Below are positions 8,198 through 16,700 of a DNA stretch of 64,000 nucleotides, piece by piece. The notes beneath the pieces were generated by a model that did not search any database, was not told where the DNA came from, and worked only from the letters and a program-made list of their open reading frames with translations. Each line of letters begins with the position of its first letter. Position 1 is the first letter of the stretch. The position numbers and the translations under genes were made by a program. The DNA is taken from positions 2,356,001-2,420,000 of the forward strand of contig NZ_CP150918.1 in NCBI RefSeq assembly GCF_039908635.1. The letters run 5' to 3'. The stretch comes from Pseudomonas purpurea (GTDB lineage: Bacteria; Pseudomonadota; Gammaproteobacteria; Pseudomonadales; Pseudomonadaceae).

Positions 8198-8887
8198 TCA
8201 GGCCGCCGGTGCAGTGACAGGTGGCTGCGCAGGTTTGCGCAACCCGTCAAGCCGCGATCCGCTGTAGCGGGTTTCGCGGTAGAAGCGCCAGCGTCCGAAC
8301 AGCCCGTATACGTTCATGATCCGTCCTTGCTCCTGATAGCCCATGCGGATGTGCAGTTTGAGGGCCGGGATGTTGTGGAACTCACAGACATCCACCACTT
8401 TGTTGCAGCCTTGTTCCTGCATGGCTTTCCACAGGTTGAGCTGCAAATCCACCGACAACGTGGTGCCCCAGTAGGCACGCGTCAGCTCGCCGCCGAATTC
8501 GAAAAACTCGCCAGCCTTCACCGCAAACCAGCAGCCGTAGTAATGACGGTCATGGTAGTTGCGCGCGCTACCCCAGATGAATGCCGCCGCGTTCCCTTGA
8601 TCGTCCAGGTACATGTGCCCGGTATGACCTTCGGCGGCCAGTTCGCGCATGGTTTCAATGCGATCGCCAAAGTACTTGCCGAACGCCTCGACGTTGCTTG
8701 TGGTGATGGTTTCCAGGCGCAGCGGCGGGTAGGGCTTGAGGTTATGCGGCGGCACCGGGCTGACCAGGTCGCGCTCCATCCAGAGCAGTTCCCAGTGGAA
8801 AAACACATAGCGCTTCCACAGCGTGTTGAAGGTTGCACGCAGGCCTTTTTGCTTGATGTGCTCATTGAGTTTCTGCAATGCGCTCAT
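8198..8887 (-). CDS. GNAT-like acetyltransferase of the exopolysaccharide operon
   Basis: A 229-aa protein starting at ATG 8887 (AGGAGG, four-base spacing); 27 codons of open frame upstream are ignored. The N-terminal ~60 residues are helical and basic. Residues ~75-200 show a GNAT-like core: HTGHMYLDDQGNAAAFIWG, then EFFEFGGELTRAYWGTTLSVDLQLNLW, and the typical C-terminal motif NIPALKLHIRMGYQEQGRI. An intact paralogue of the frameshifted last gene at 5449-6136. Probably acylates a sugar residue of the exopolysaccharide or its lipid-linked precursor. The acceptor is unknown. Confidence 0.75.
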   Translation of the reverse strand: MSALQKLNEHIKQKGLRATFNTLWKRYVFFHWELLWMERDLVSPVPPHNLKPYPPLRLETITTSNVEAFGKYFGDRIETMRELAAEGHTGHMYLDDQGNAAAFIWGSARNYHDRHYYGCWFAVKAGEFFEFGGELTRAYWGTTLSVDLQLNLWKAMQEQGCNKVVDVCEFHNIPALKLHIRMGYQEQGRIMNVYGLFGRWRFYRETRYSGSRLDGLRKPAQPPVTAPAA

Positions 8888-8986
8888 GGTGCCTCCTGAT
8901 GGGACAGGTCGCTGGAAGAGCAGCCACGCCGGATTCACGCAAGGCGTGGCCAGCGGACCGCAAGGCAAAGCGTTCAGTGGAGCGTT

Positions 8987-10924
8987 TCATGAGTCGCTCC
9001 AGCTCAGGGCAAACAGGGTCTCGCCGGGCAGTTCAAAACTCAGTTGGCCCTGCTGACAGTGAAAGGTGGCGGGCCGACTGCGACTGTCGGCGCCGAAATA
9101 CACCAGCGTGCCTTTACCCGGTTGGCACGCGGCATCGCCGCCGCTGAGGCTGACGTGTTGCAGGCGCGTGCCTTTGTTCACCCCCAGCAGGCTGCGTTGC
9201 TGAAGCGTCGACATGGCCAGCACATCGACCTCGAATGCGTCGTTGTCCAGGCGCAGGACCTTGTCCAGCCAGTGCTGCTGAATGAACTGCTGGGCCAGTC
9301 CGACGGGCTTGAGCTCGAAGCGGTTCTCGCCCAGCACCCGCAACATGCCTTTGGGGTATTCGGCTTCGTCGGCTGCCTGGAACCAGTTGAGCATGTCCAG
9401 CAGGCCGTCCTGGGCCGAGTTGATGGCCACCGACGCCCACCACAATGAGGCGAAATGGGTTTCCTGATCGTAGGGGCTCAGGCTCGAACCGCTGGAGATA
9501 TTGGTCTGGTCCAGCAACAGCGCCTTGCGTGGCCGGCCTTGCGAATCGAGGCCCACCAGCTCGGCGGCGCGGCGCACGCTGTCGCGGTAGACCCGGGTGG
9601 CGAGCAGGTCGCGGATCATCCAATCGTGCCAGGCCAGGGCATCGATGCTGTCACCGGACTCGGCCAGCAACCGCTTCGCCCATGCCAGGCCGCGTTTGTC
9701 TGACGCGTTATCGGCTAAAGGGCCGTTGATCAGCCGTGAACTGGCCGGCATGGCGATGCGCACGCCAGCCTTGAAGTTGGCGGGGTTGCTGCGCACTTGA
9801 CGCGCCATGCTGGTGAAGAGGCTGCGGTACTGGGCGAAGTCCGGGTAATTGAGGTTCGGCTCATCGGCGAAGGCAATGTAATGCAATCCCTTGCCGCCCA
9901 GGGCACGGGTGCCAGCGAGCCAGGCGTCGAGGCCGGCGTTGCTTATGGCGTCGGGGCGCAGGTCGGACTTGCGCTGGGTGCCGGCCAGCAGGGTGATGTC
10001 CTGGGTGATGCCGAAACGGTCTTGATAGAGCTGACGGAAACGGTCTTCGTAGTGGGGCTCTCTGGCCGTCACGTCGACAAAACTGTAATAGCTCCCGGCC
10101 TTGGGCTTAAGGGCATCGAGCACCGGGAAACTGGCGGGCGGCGGCAGCACGTAGGGCAGGGCGAGACCCAGGTCCGGCGTGTTGCCCTTGACCTCGCTGT
10201 GCAGGGTGAGCCGGGTCTGGCCGTCGTCCTGGCGCAAGGGTTTGAGCTGCTGCGGCGTTTGCGCGAACAGATTCGCGGTGCCGTCGAGCCAGAACGCCAC
10301 TTTGCCGTTGCCTTGCAGGCGCAGGCGCCAGACTTGCTCGACCACGTCGCTGGGCAGCGCCAGTTGATCGAACTGCCAGTAACCGCGATAAGGCTTGAGC
10401 GTCAGGCTGAGTGATTTGCCATCGGCCACGCGCTGCGCTTGCAGGGCGCCGACCCCACCATGGAATTTGCCGGCGAGCACCGCGTGTTCACCGGGAGCAA
10501 TCTTGAAATAGAGCTCGTCACCGTCGTGGGTTTCAGCGCTGAAGTGAACCTTGGCGGGGGCGAACAGCGCGACGGTTTGCTCATCGTGTTGCACCCGATA
10601 GCGGCGGAAACTGTAGCCGGGTATCTCCAGCCGATAGCTGGCGGCGCTGGGCGCCAATGGCCAGCTTTGACTGCCTCGGGTTTCATCGGCACTGATCAGC
10701 CGTTCGCCTTGTAATGCGCCCTGACCGTCGAGCAGGTACAGGTGTTCTTCGTTGGCGTCGGCCTGCCACGCCGGCACCCAGCTCACCGTCAGGGTGTCGG
10801 CACGGCTGGGTTGCAGGTAGAGGCTGCCATCGCGAATCTCGGCCCAGCGCATCGGCGCGGCGTGAACGCTCAGCCCCAGGCTGGCAGTCAGGCTGAGCGT
10901 CAACAGCCGTGTCAGGCTGTTCAT
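8987..10924 (-). CDS. Secreted glycoside-hydrolase-like protein
   Basis: A 645-aa protein. ATG 10924 overlaps the flippase stop (ATGA). The signal peptide MNSLTRLLTLSLTASLGLSVHA ends in a typical AxA-like site. The first half (~25-280) is beta-rich. The second half resembles a GH-A (beta/alpha)8 barrel: LHYIAFADEPNLNYPDFAQY carries the expected acid/base Glu in a DEPN context, and SIDALAWHDWM and ALLLDQTNISSG follow. The place where the second Glu (nucleophile) is expected reads LLLDQTN, so the catalytic pair may be incomplete. By analogy with periplasmic PslG it may trim or release polymer chains; if inactive, it may bind them. Confidence 0.65.
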   Translation of the reverse strand: MNSLTRLLTLSLTASLGLSVHAAPMRWAEIRDGSLYLQPSRADTLTVSWVPAWQADANEEHLYLLDGQGALQGERLISADETRGSQSWPLAPSAASYRLEIPGYSFRRYRVQHDEQTVALFAPAKVHFSAETHDGDELYFKIAPGEHAVLAGKFHGGVGALQAQRVADGKSLSLTLKPYRGYWQFDQLALPSDVVEQVWRLRLQGNGKVAFWLDGTANLFAQTPQQLKPLRQDDGQTRLTLHSEVKGNTPDLGLALPYVLPPPASFPVLDALKPKAGSYYSFVDVTAREPHYEDRFRQLYQDRFGITQDITLLAGTQRKSDLRPDAISNAGLDAWLAGTRALGGKGLHYIAFADEPNLNYPDFAQYRSLFTSMARQVRSNPANFKAGVRIAMPASSRLINGPLADNASDKRGLAWAKRLLAESGDSIDALAWHDWMIRDLLATRVYRDSVRRAAELVGLDSQGRPRKALLLDQTNISSGSSLSPYDQETHFASLWWASVAINSAQDGLLDMLNWFQAADEAEYPKGMLRVLGENRFELKPVGLAQQFIQQHWLDKVLRLDNDAFEVDVLAMSTLQQRSLLGVNKGTRLQHVSLSGGDAACQPGKGTLVYFGADSRSRPATFHCQQGQLSFELPGETLFALSWSDS

Positions 10925-12225
10925 GCCGATTTTCGCGCGAGCATCTGGCGCACCGGGGCCAGGTCGCTGGGCAGGACGATCAGGGTTTGCCAGACCGATA
11001 CACCGCTGAGTCGGCAATACAACACCAGCAACGCGACGGTCACCGCCAGGTAGGCAATGGACGAGGCCGCCGCCGCCCCGACGATGCCATAGGGAGGAAT
11101 CAGCAGCAGGTTCAGCGCGAGGTTGAGCAGCGCCCCGAGGCCCATCAGCAAGGAAATACTGCCGGGCCGGTTTTTGCCCAGCAGGTCCAGGCGCAGGATG
11201 CTCGCGTAACACAACCCCAACAGCCCCGGCAGCAGCGCGAGCAAGGCCGGGTACGCGGGCTGATAGGCCACGCCGAACAGGGTGACGATCAGCCATTCAC
11301 CGATCAGCGCCATGCTCAGGCAGGCGCCCAGCATCACCGTGGCGGTCAGGCGCAAGGCCAGTGGGGTCAGGCGCTCGATGCCCTGTTCCTGTTGCAGCAA
11401 GCGTTTCATCAGGGGCGTGGTCACCGCTTCCGGAACGATCAGCAGCAACTCGGCGGCGGCGCTGGCCATGGCGTAATGACCCAGCGCGGTGCTGCCGAGC
11501 AGGGCGCCGATAAACAAGTAGTCGGAACGCAGGATGACTTGCTGGAACAGCAGGTCCGGATGGCTGCGGGCACTGTAGCGCAGCAGTTCGTTTTGCCCGG
11601 CGCGGTCCCATTGCAACTGCAACGGGTTGTCGCGTCGCAGCCAGACCCAACCGGCCAGCACCACCAGGCTGATGCCCGCCAGCCAACTGATCAGCGCCGC
11701 TTCCAGCGCGGCGCTTTTCCACATCCAGAACAGGGCCAGAAACAACAGCAGTGGTGCCAGCGATTCGATCAGCCGCAAGGCGTTGAACGCGACCACCCCG
11801 CCAGAGGCATTGTGCAGGGTCAACAGGCCGCTCTTGAGCACGGTCAGCGGGACGGCCAGCAGCAACAGCCAGGCCAGCAAGCCGAGTTGGGTGGTGATGT
11901 CCAGTTCACTGCCGAACTCGCGTACCAGCGCCACGACCAGCAGCGTCAGCAACGCAGCCAGCAGACATCCGAACACCAGCACTTGGCTGAGCAGCAGCCC
12001 CATCGGGCGTTGTTGCGCCGCCTGATAGCCGACCGCCGAATTCAGCCCGCCGCTGGTGGCCGCGCTGATCAGGTCCGGCAGTGTGCTGAGCAGGGCGAAC
12101 AGCCCACGCTCGCTAGGCCCGAGGATCCGCGCCAGCAATACGTTGCGCAGCAAACGCAGGCCGATCATCGCAAGCTTGGTGCCCATGCTCAACGCCAGGT
12201 GCTTGAGGTAATGGTTGCGGTTCAT
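10921..12225 (-). CDS. Polysaccharide flippase, Wzx-like
   Basis: A 434-aa protein with about 12-14 hydrophobic segments and the MATE/Wzx-type N-terminus (LLRNVLLARILGPSERGLFALLSTLPDLIS). Expected to flip undecaprenyl-linked repeat units across the inner membrane. The start shares one base with the preceding stop (TGATG), with AGGGGAG upstream, and the next gene overlaps by four bases. It belongs with the Wzy-, Wzc- and Wza-like genes of the same operon. Confidence 0.85.
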   Translation of the reverse strand: MNRNHYLKHLALSMGTKLAMIGLRLLRNVLLARILGPSERGLFALLSTLPDLISAATSGGLNSAVGYQAAQQRPMGLLLSQVLVFGCLLAALLTLLVVALVREFGSELDITTQLGLLAWLLLLAVPLTVLKSGLLTLHNASGGVVAFNALRLIESLAPLLLFLALFWMWKSAALEAALISWLAGISLVVLAGWVWLRRDNPLQLQWDRAGQNELLRYSARSHPDLLFQQVILRSDYLFIGALLGSTALGHYAMASAAAELLLIVPEAVTTPLMKRLLQQEQGIERLTPLALRLTATVMLGACLSMALIGEWLIVTLFGVAYQPAYPALLALLPGLLGLCYASILRLDLLGKNRPGSISLLMGLGALLNLALNLLLIPPYGIVGAAAASSIAYLAVTVALLVLYCRLSGVSVWQTLIVLPSDLAPVRQMLARKSA

Positions 12226-13226
12226 CAGCGACTCCCCTGGCTGATGCGCCAGGCCAGCAACTCGGGGCGACTGGCATTGCGCTGGCTGACGCCGAAGCGT
12301 GGCAACGCCAGTGGATCGCCGGTGCCGCGGTAGAGGCCGGTGCCGGTGCCCAGCGCGAAGGGATAACGGTGCGCGGCTAAGCGCTGGCGAACCCGTTGGT
12401 CGTGGTCACCGTTGGGGTAGCAATAGACCGGCAGCGGTTGCTGGCAGCCCAGTTGCAAGGCCGCGTGGCTGCGGCTCAGTTCTTGTTCCAGGCGCGCATC
12501 ATCAAGGCCGGTGAGGATCGCATGGCTGGCACCGTGGGGGCCGAAGCTGATCAGGCCGGAGTCTTCCAGAGCGCGCACTTGCTGCCAGTCCAGCGCCTGG
12601 GGCAATGACTCTTGTGGACACGCGTCGGTGAGGTCGCTGAGCACGTCGGGCGCCAGAGACTTCAGACGCTGAAGATAATGCGCCAATGCCAGGCTGCGGC
12701 GTTGTTCGTCGACCTCGTCGAGAAACGTCGTCGGCAACGGTCGTTCGACACGTTGCAGCTGTTCGACCAGGTGTTGGCGCGGGCCGTCGCCGTGGCTGCC
12801 CCAGAGGGTTTCACCCAGGCTTTCCCACCAGAAGCGCTGGCGGCTGCCGATGAAGTCCGTGGACAGAAAGATACTCGCCGGCACTTGATGTTTTTGCAGC
12901 AACGGGAAGGCGTTCAAGGCGTTGTCGCGCCAGCCATCGTCGAAAGTCAGGGCCACACGTGGGCGGCTTGAGGCCGGGGCGCCGGGTTGCAACAGCTCCA
13001 TCAGCGACACGCAATCGAAATAGCGTTTCAACCAACCCAGCAAGTGGTCGAACGCCTGGGGGCCGACGCACAGTTCATTGCGGTGGGGCAGTGCTGCCGC
13101 ACGGTCGTCGGCCAGCACCCGGTGCAACATCAGGATCACCCCGGCGCCACGCAATTGACGGCGGCCCAGGGGAGAGTTCAGGTACAGCCAACCGCTGGCA
13201 CGCTTGATACTGGTCTTGATCGGCAT
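12225..13226 (-). CDS. NodB-type polysaccharide deacetylase
   Basis: About 333 aa from ATG 13226. A GTG at 13235, directly after the previous stop, is an alternative start. NodB homology motifs: VALTFDDGWRDN (catalytic base and metal Asp), SFGPHGASHAIL (His pair of the metal site) and LPVYCYPNGDHD (motif 3). Such enzymes remove N- or O-acetyl groups from sugars. No clear signal peptide: a hydrophobic stretch (GAGVILMLHRVL) is the first fold strand. It probably acts on cytoplasmic or membrane-linked intermediates. Between a GT2 and the flippase gene. Confidence 0.82.
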   Translation of the reverse strand: MPIKTSIKRASGWLYLNSPLGRRQLRGAGVILMLHRVLADDRAAALPHRNELCVGPQAFDHLLGWLKRYFDCVSLMELLQPGAPASSRPRVALTFDDGWRDNALNAFPLLQKHQVPASIFLSTDFIGSRQRFWWESLGETLWGSHGDGPRQHLVEQLQRVERPLPTTFLDEVDEQRRSLALAHYLQRLKSLAPDVLSDLTDACPQESLPQALDWQQVRALEDSGLISFGPHGASHAILTGLDDARLEQELSRSHAALQLGCQQPLPVYCYPNGDHDQRVRQRLAAHRYPFALGTGTGLYRGTGDPLALPRFGVSQRNASRPELLAWRISQGSR

Positions 13227-13235
13227 GTCAGCCAC

Positions 13236-14372
13236 TCATCGAGTCTGGTCGGGGTTCCATTGGTTGTAGCTGTGCCCGCGCAGGAACTGCCACAGGCCGA
13301 CGCTGATGCCGGCCAGAGTCACCAGCACGAACGCGGCGAGGCGGAACGGCTTGGGCAAGCGGTGACGCACGTCCAGCAGGCCGGCCACGGCGAAGGCGTA
13401 GCCGAGCAACTGGGCGACCAAGATCAGGCGGTAGAAGCCATGCTCATCGAGCAGCCAGAGGTTGGCCACCAGCAAGGGCAGCAACAGTATCGGCGCCAGC
13501 CGGCGGATCAGCTTGTGGCTGATCAATGCAATGGCATACAGGCCATGGCGCAGCGGGTTGAGCAGCTCACGCCGGGCCGCCAGGCTGATCAGGCCGCCGA
13601 CGGTGACGCGCTGGCGGCGGCTGAACTGTCGGTCGGCCTCGTCCACGCCTTGATCGAGCACCTTGGCGTCGTCGACATAGACGACGCGCTTGCCCGCGAC
13701 CGGGGCGCAGGTGTTGATAAAGAAGTCGTCGTTGACCAGGGCTGGAATCGGTTGGTACAGCTCGCGGCGCAGCGCCTGCAAGGCACCGTCGGCCGAGACC
13801 GTGCAGCCGGTGCGGCTTTCCACCCGGCGCAGCCAGGCTTCGTAGTGGCGGTACAGGCTTTCGCCCAGGCTCAGGCCCGAGCCTGGGACGGGGATGTTCA
13901 TGTTGCCGACGGTACCACCGACCTCAGGGTCGGCAAACGGCGCCAGCAGCCGCTGCAAGGTGCCGTCGATCCAGTGAACATCGGCATCGGTAAACACCAG
14001 GATATCGCCTATGCAGTGGTTGACTGCGGCGTTGAGCACGCTGTTCTTGCCTTGGCGCGGCAGATCGAGCACCTCGATGCGCGGGTCGTCGAAGCTACGC
14101 GCCAGGGCCACGGTCTGATCGGTGGAGCCGTCGCTGGCGACGATGATCTGCAAGCTGGCGGCGTGATAGTCCTGGGCCAGCAGATTGCGCAGTTTGTTCT
14201 CGATGTTGCGTTGCTCGTTGTGCGCGGCAACCACCACGCTGACCCGTTGCGCAGGCAAGGGGGCTGGTCGGTGTCGAGGAAAAAATGGCCAAGCGATCGT
14301 CAGCAGCAGCGGGTAACCCAGGTAGGCGTACACCGGCAGCAACAGGCACAACCAGAAAATAAACTTAGCCAC
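13236..14372 (-). CDS. Family 2 glycosyltransferase, membrane-bound
   Basis: 378 aa from GTG 14372, chosen because AGGAGG lies seven bases before it; the ATG at 14390 would put that site inside the gene. The start overlaps the upstream stop by eight bases. One N-terminal membrane segment (IFWLCLLLPVYAYLGYPLLLTIAWPFF), then the GT-A domain with VSVVVAAHNEQRNI, SDGSTDQT, the DxD-type FTDADV, ALVNDDFF and RRQRVTVGG (acceptor/QxxRW-like region), then about three C-terminal membrane segments. Resembles processive and polymer-type GT2 enzymes. Adds one of the sugars of the repeat unit on the cytoplasmic face. Confidence 0.83.
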   Translation of the reverse strand: MAKFIFWLCLLLPVYAYLGYPLLLTIAWPFFPRHRPAPLPAQRVSVVVAAHNEQRNIENKLRNLLAQDYHAASLQIIVASDGSTDQTVALARSFDDPRIEVLDLPRQGKNSVLNAAVNHCIGDILVFTDADVHWIDGTLQRLLAPFADPEVGGTVGNMNIPVPGSGLSLGESLYRHYEAWLRRVESRTGCTVSADGALQALRRELYQPIPALVNDDFFINTCAPVAGKRVVYVDDAKVLDQGVDEADRQFSRRQRVTVGGLISLAARRELLNPLRHGLYAIALISHKLIRRLAPILLLPLLVANLWLLDEHGFYRLILVAQLLGYAFAVAGLLDVRHRLPKPFRLAAFVLVTLAGISVGLWQFLRGHSYNQWNPDQTR

Positions 14373-15333
14373 GGGCAGGCCTCCTGGCATTCCAATGACC
14401 CAGGCTGAGAATGAAGGCCGCCCCGGCCAGGTGCAGGCGCACCCAGTGCAGCCCCCAGAGTTGCAACGTCAGCTTGAGGTCGTGATGTTTGAGGCTTTGG
14501 CGCACGCTCAGGGCCAGCGCCGGCAGGCTGGTGACGACCAGCATCACCAGCGCAACATGCGGCATACCGTCAAGTAACGCGGATATCGCCATGAAATCCA
14601 GCACCCAGGCGCCGATCGACAGCATCGGGAAACGCAGCAGGCGCAGGCTCACACCGTGGGTGCGCAGCAGTTGCAAATGGCTGCCCTGGCGCCACAGTTC
14701 CTTGCCCAGCCACTCGCGCCAACTGCCTTCGTAGCCCCAATGCAACGCGACACTTTCATTGACCGTCAGCAAGGTCGCCCCGGCCTCGCCCAGGCGCATG
14801 GTCAGGTCCTTGTCTTCACTGGTACGCAGGTTTTCGTCGAAGCCGCCAGCCTGAACAAAACGTTCACGGCGCATCAGCAGGTTGGCGGTGGTCAGCCATT
14901 GCACCCGATGTGATGCATGACTGGTCGGGCGCAAGGTGCGGCGCTGCCAGGCGTGAGCAAACCACGGCGCCTCGGCGGGGGTGTGCAGGTCCAGGGCGGC
15001 GACATCGGCCTCGCCGCGGGCTTCCAGGTCGATCAGCAGCGTCAGCCAGTCTTGCGGCATCTCGATATCGGCATCCAGAAAGGCCAGCCACTCGCCGGTC
15101 GCGATGGCCGCGCCGCGATTGCGCAGCGCACCGATTTGCAGGCCCGGCAGGCTCAGGACTTGCGCACCGAAGCGGCGTGCGATCTGCGGGCCTTCATCCT
15201 GGGAGCCGTTGTCGACCACGATCAGTTCACATTCAAGCCCTGCGAACCGCGCGGCCATCTGAGCGGCCTGCAGCGTCCGGCCAATATGCCGGTGCTCGTT
15301 GTACATCGGGATCACGATACTGACGCGGCTCAT
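14365..15333 (-). CDS. Family 2 glycosyltransferase
   Basis: 322 aa from ATG 15333, which overlaps the Wzy stop (ATGA) and has GGAGG seven bases upstream. Motifs: SIVIPMYNEHRHIGRTL, VVDNGSQDEG, the DxD-type FLDADIEMP, and ENLRTSEDKDLTMRLGEAG (the ED motif of GT2 enzymes). Two hydrophobic segments near the C-terminus (MLSIGAWVLDFMAISALL and VALVMLVVTSLPALALS) suggest membrane attachment. Donor and linkage cannot be read from the sequence. Confidence 0.83.
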   Translation of the reverse strand: MSRVSIVIPMYNEHRHIGRTLQAAQMAARFAGLECELIVVDNGSQDEGPQIARRFGAQVLSLPGLQIGALRNRGAAIATGEWLAFLDADIEMPQDWLTLLIDLEARGEADVAALDLHTPAEAPWFAHAWQRRTLRPTSHASHRVQWLTTANLLMRRERFVQAGGFDENLRTSEDKDLTMRLGEAGATLLTVNESVALHWGYEGSWREWLGKELWRQGSHLQLLRTHGVSLRLLRFPMLSIGAWVLDFMAISALLDGMPHVALVMLVVTSLPALALSVRQSLKHHDLKLTLQLWGLHWVRLHLAGAAFILSLGHWNARRPARG

Positions 15334-16700
15334 GGCCTGGCCTCCAACAACGGACTTTGCTCGGCTTTCTGGCGCAATACCCAGGACAGGGCGAGCATGA
15401 TCCACAGGTACTTCTGGGCCGGGGCGCTGAGGAACATCAAAAACAGGGTCAGCGACAGCAGTCCTATGCCCAGGTGCGTGAGCATGTCGGCCTGCTCCCA
15501 GTCATGGCGCTGCAACCAGGCGGCGCGGGCGCGCAAGATGTTCATCAGCGCCATCGCGAGCATGCCAACAAACAGCAGCCCCGCAGGAATGCCCAGCTCG
15601 GTGAAGATTTCCAGGTAGGTGTTGTGTGCGCGGCGGTACAGGTCGCCGATCTTGCGGTTGGCCGAGAACGCCTTGGCGTAACCGGTGGTGGCGTAATGCA
15701 GTGGGAAGGTGCCAGGGCCCGAGCCGAGCAACGGGTTCTCGCGGATCATCTGACCGCCGACCACGATGTAGGAGGCGCGGCGTCCCAGGGATTCATCGTT
15801 GTGGCCACTGGCACCGGCACTGAGCACACTCAAGGACTGGATGCGCGCGATGTAACCGGCGGGCATCGCGTAAATCGCCAGGGGAATGATGATAGCCGCC
15901 CCGAGCATGGCAAACCCCAGGTGTCGTGGACGAATGCGTGGCAGTTGTGCGCGGTAGTGGTAAACGCCGATAACCAGGCTGATAAACAGCACCACCAGCC
16001 CGGAACGGGATTCGGTTTTGGTCATGCCGCCCAGCAACAGCAGGCAGCAGCCCCCCCAGAACAACCGATGCAGCAGGTTCGGGCTTTTGAGTACCAGCAG
16101 CAGCGCCAGCGGGACGGCGAAGGCGATCAGCATGGCGAAAGCGTTCGGGTCTTCGAGCAGGCCAGAGGCGCGACCCTGGTCCTGGTACTTGCTGGAGAAC
16201 ATCGCAAGGATGCAGGTCAGGGTTACGCTCAGGGTCGCCAACCGACAGAACATCATCAGGTTCAGCTCGCGGCCGATCAGCAAGGTGATCACGAACAGCA
16301 CCAGACCGACGCTGAGCTCGCGCAAATGGCCCATGGACATGCCCAGGTCATCGGTCATCAGCATGCTCAGGAAGTACAGGACCATGAACCACGTCAGAAA
16401 TCGCCACAGGTTGCTGTGCAGGCGATCAACCGGCAATTTGTGCACGGCCAGTTGCAGGGCCAGGATCAACGCCAGCGCGGCGCCGAAGAGTTTCGAACCC
16501 GACAGGGTGCTGTCCTTGAACAGGCCTTCCAGCGGCACAAGGGCGACGATGCCCAGCAGGCCCCAGGCCGGGCGGCGGAACAACACCGCCAACCCGACCA
16601 GCCCGACCACCACTCCAGGGGCAAGGTAAGGCCACGGGCTGGCCAGCAGGATCAGGCACACCAGCCCCAGCAGACCGACCACCGACAGAGGGAAAATCAC
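15330..16700 (-). CDS. O-antigen ligase-family polymerase, Wzy-like
   Basis: A 456-aa protein with about 12 hydrophobic segments. It carries the Wzy_C/O-antigen ligase signature: a large periplasmic loop after MAPAGYI-type residues, including GRRASYIVVGGQMIRENPLLGSG, and the conserved RRAHNTYLEIFTELG. Start is GTG 16700 with AGGAGG upstream, overlapping the GT4 stop (GTGA). In an operon with Wzx-, Wzc- and Wza-like proteins it is most likely the repeat-unit polymerase rather than a lipid A ligase. Confidence 0.82.
   Translation of the reverse strand: MIFPLSVVGLLGLVCLILLASPWPYLAPGVVVGLVGLAVLFRRPAWGLLGIVALVPLEGLFKDSTLSGSKLFGAALALILALQLAVHKLPVDRLHSNLWRFLTWFMVLYFLSMLMTDDLGMSMGHLRELSVGLVLFVITLLIGRELNLMMFCRLATLSVTLTCILAMFSSKYQDQGRASGLLEDPNAFAMLIAFAVPLALLLVLKSPNLLHRLFWGGCCLLLLGGMTKTESRSGLVVLFISLVIGVYHYRAQLPRIRPRHLGFAMLGAAIIIPLAIYAMPAGYIARIQSLSVLSAGASGHNDESLGRRASYIVVGGQMIRENPLLGSGPGTFPLHYATTGYAKAFSANRKIGDLYRRAHNTYLEIFTELGIPAGLLFVGMLAMALMNILRARAAWLQRHDWEQADMLTHLGIGLLSLTLFLMFLSAPAQKYLWIMLALSWVLRQKAEQSPLLEARP

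Noticed and set aside
10909-12333. 474-codon plus-strand frame rich in Gln
   Set aside because: Shadow of the flippase gene; the Gln/His-rich, low-complexity translation is typical of reverse-strand reading of Leu-rich membrane proteins.
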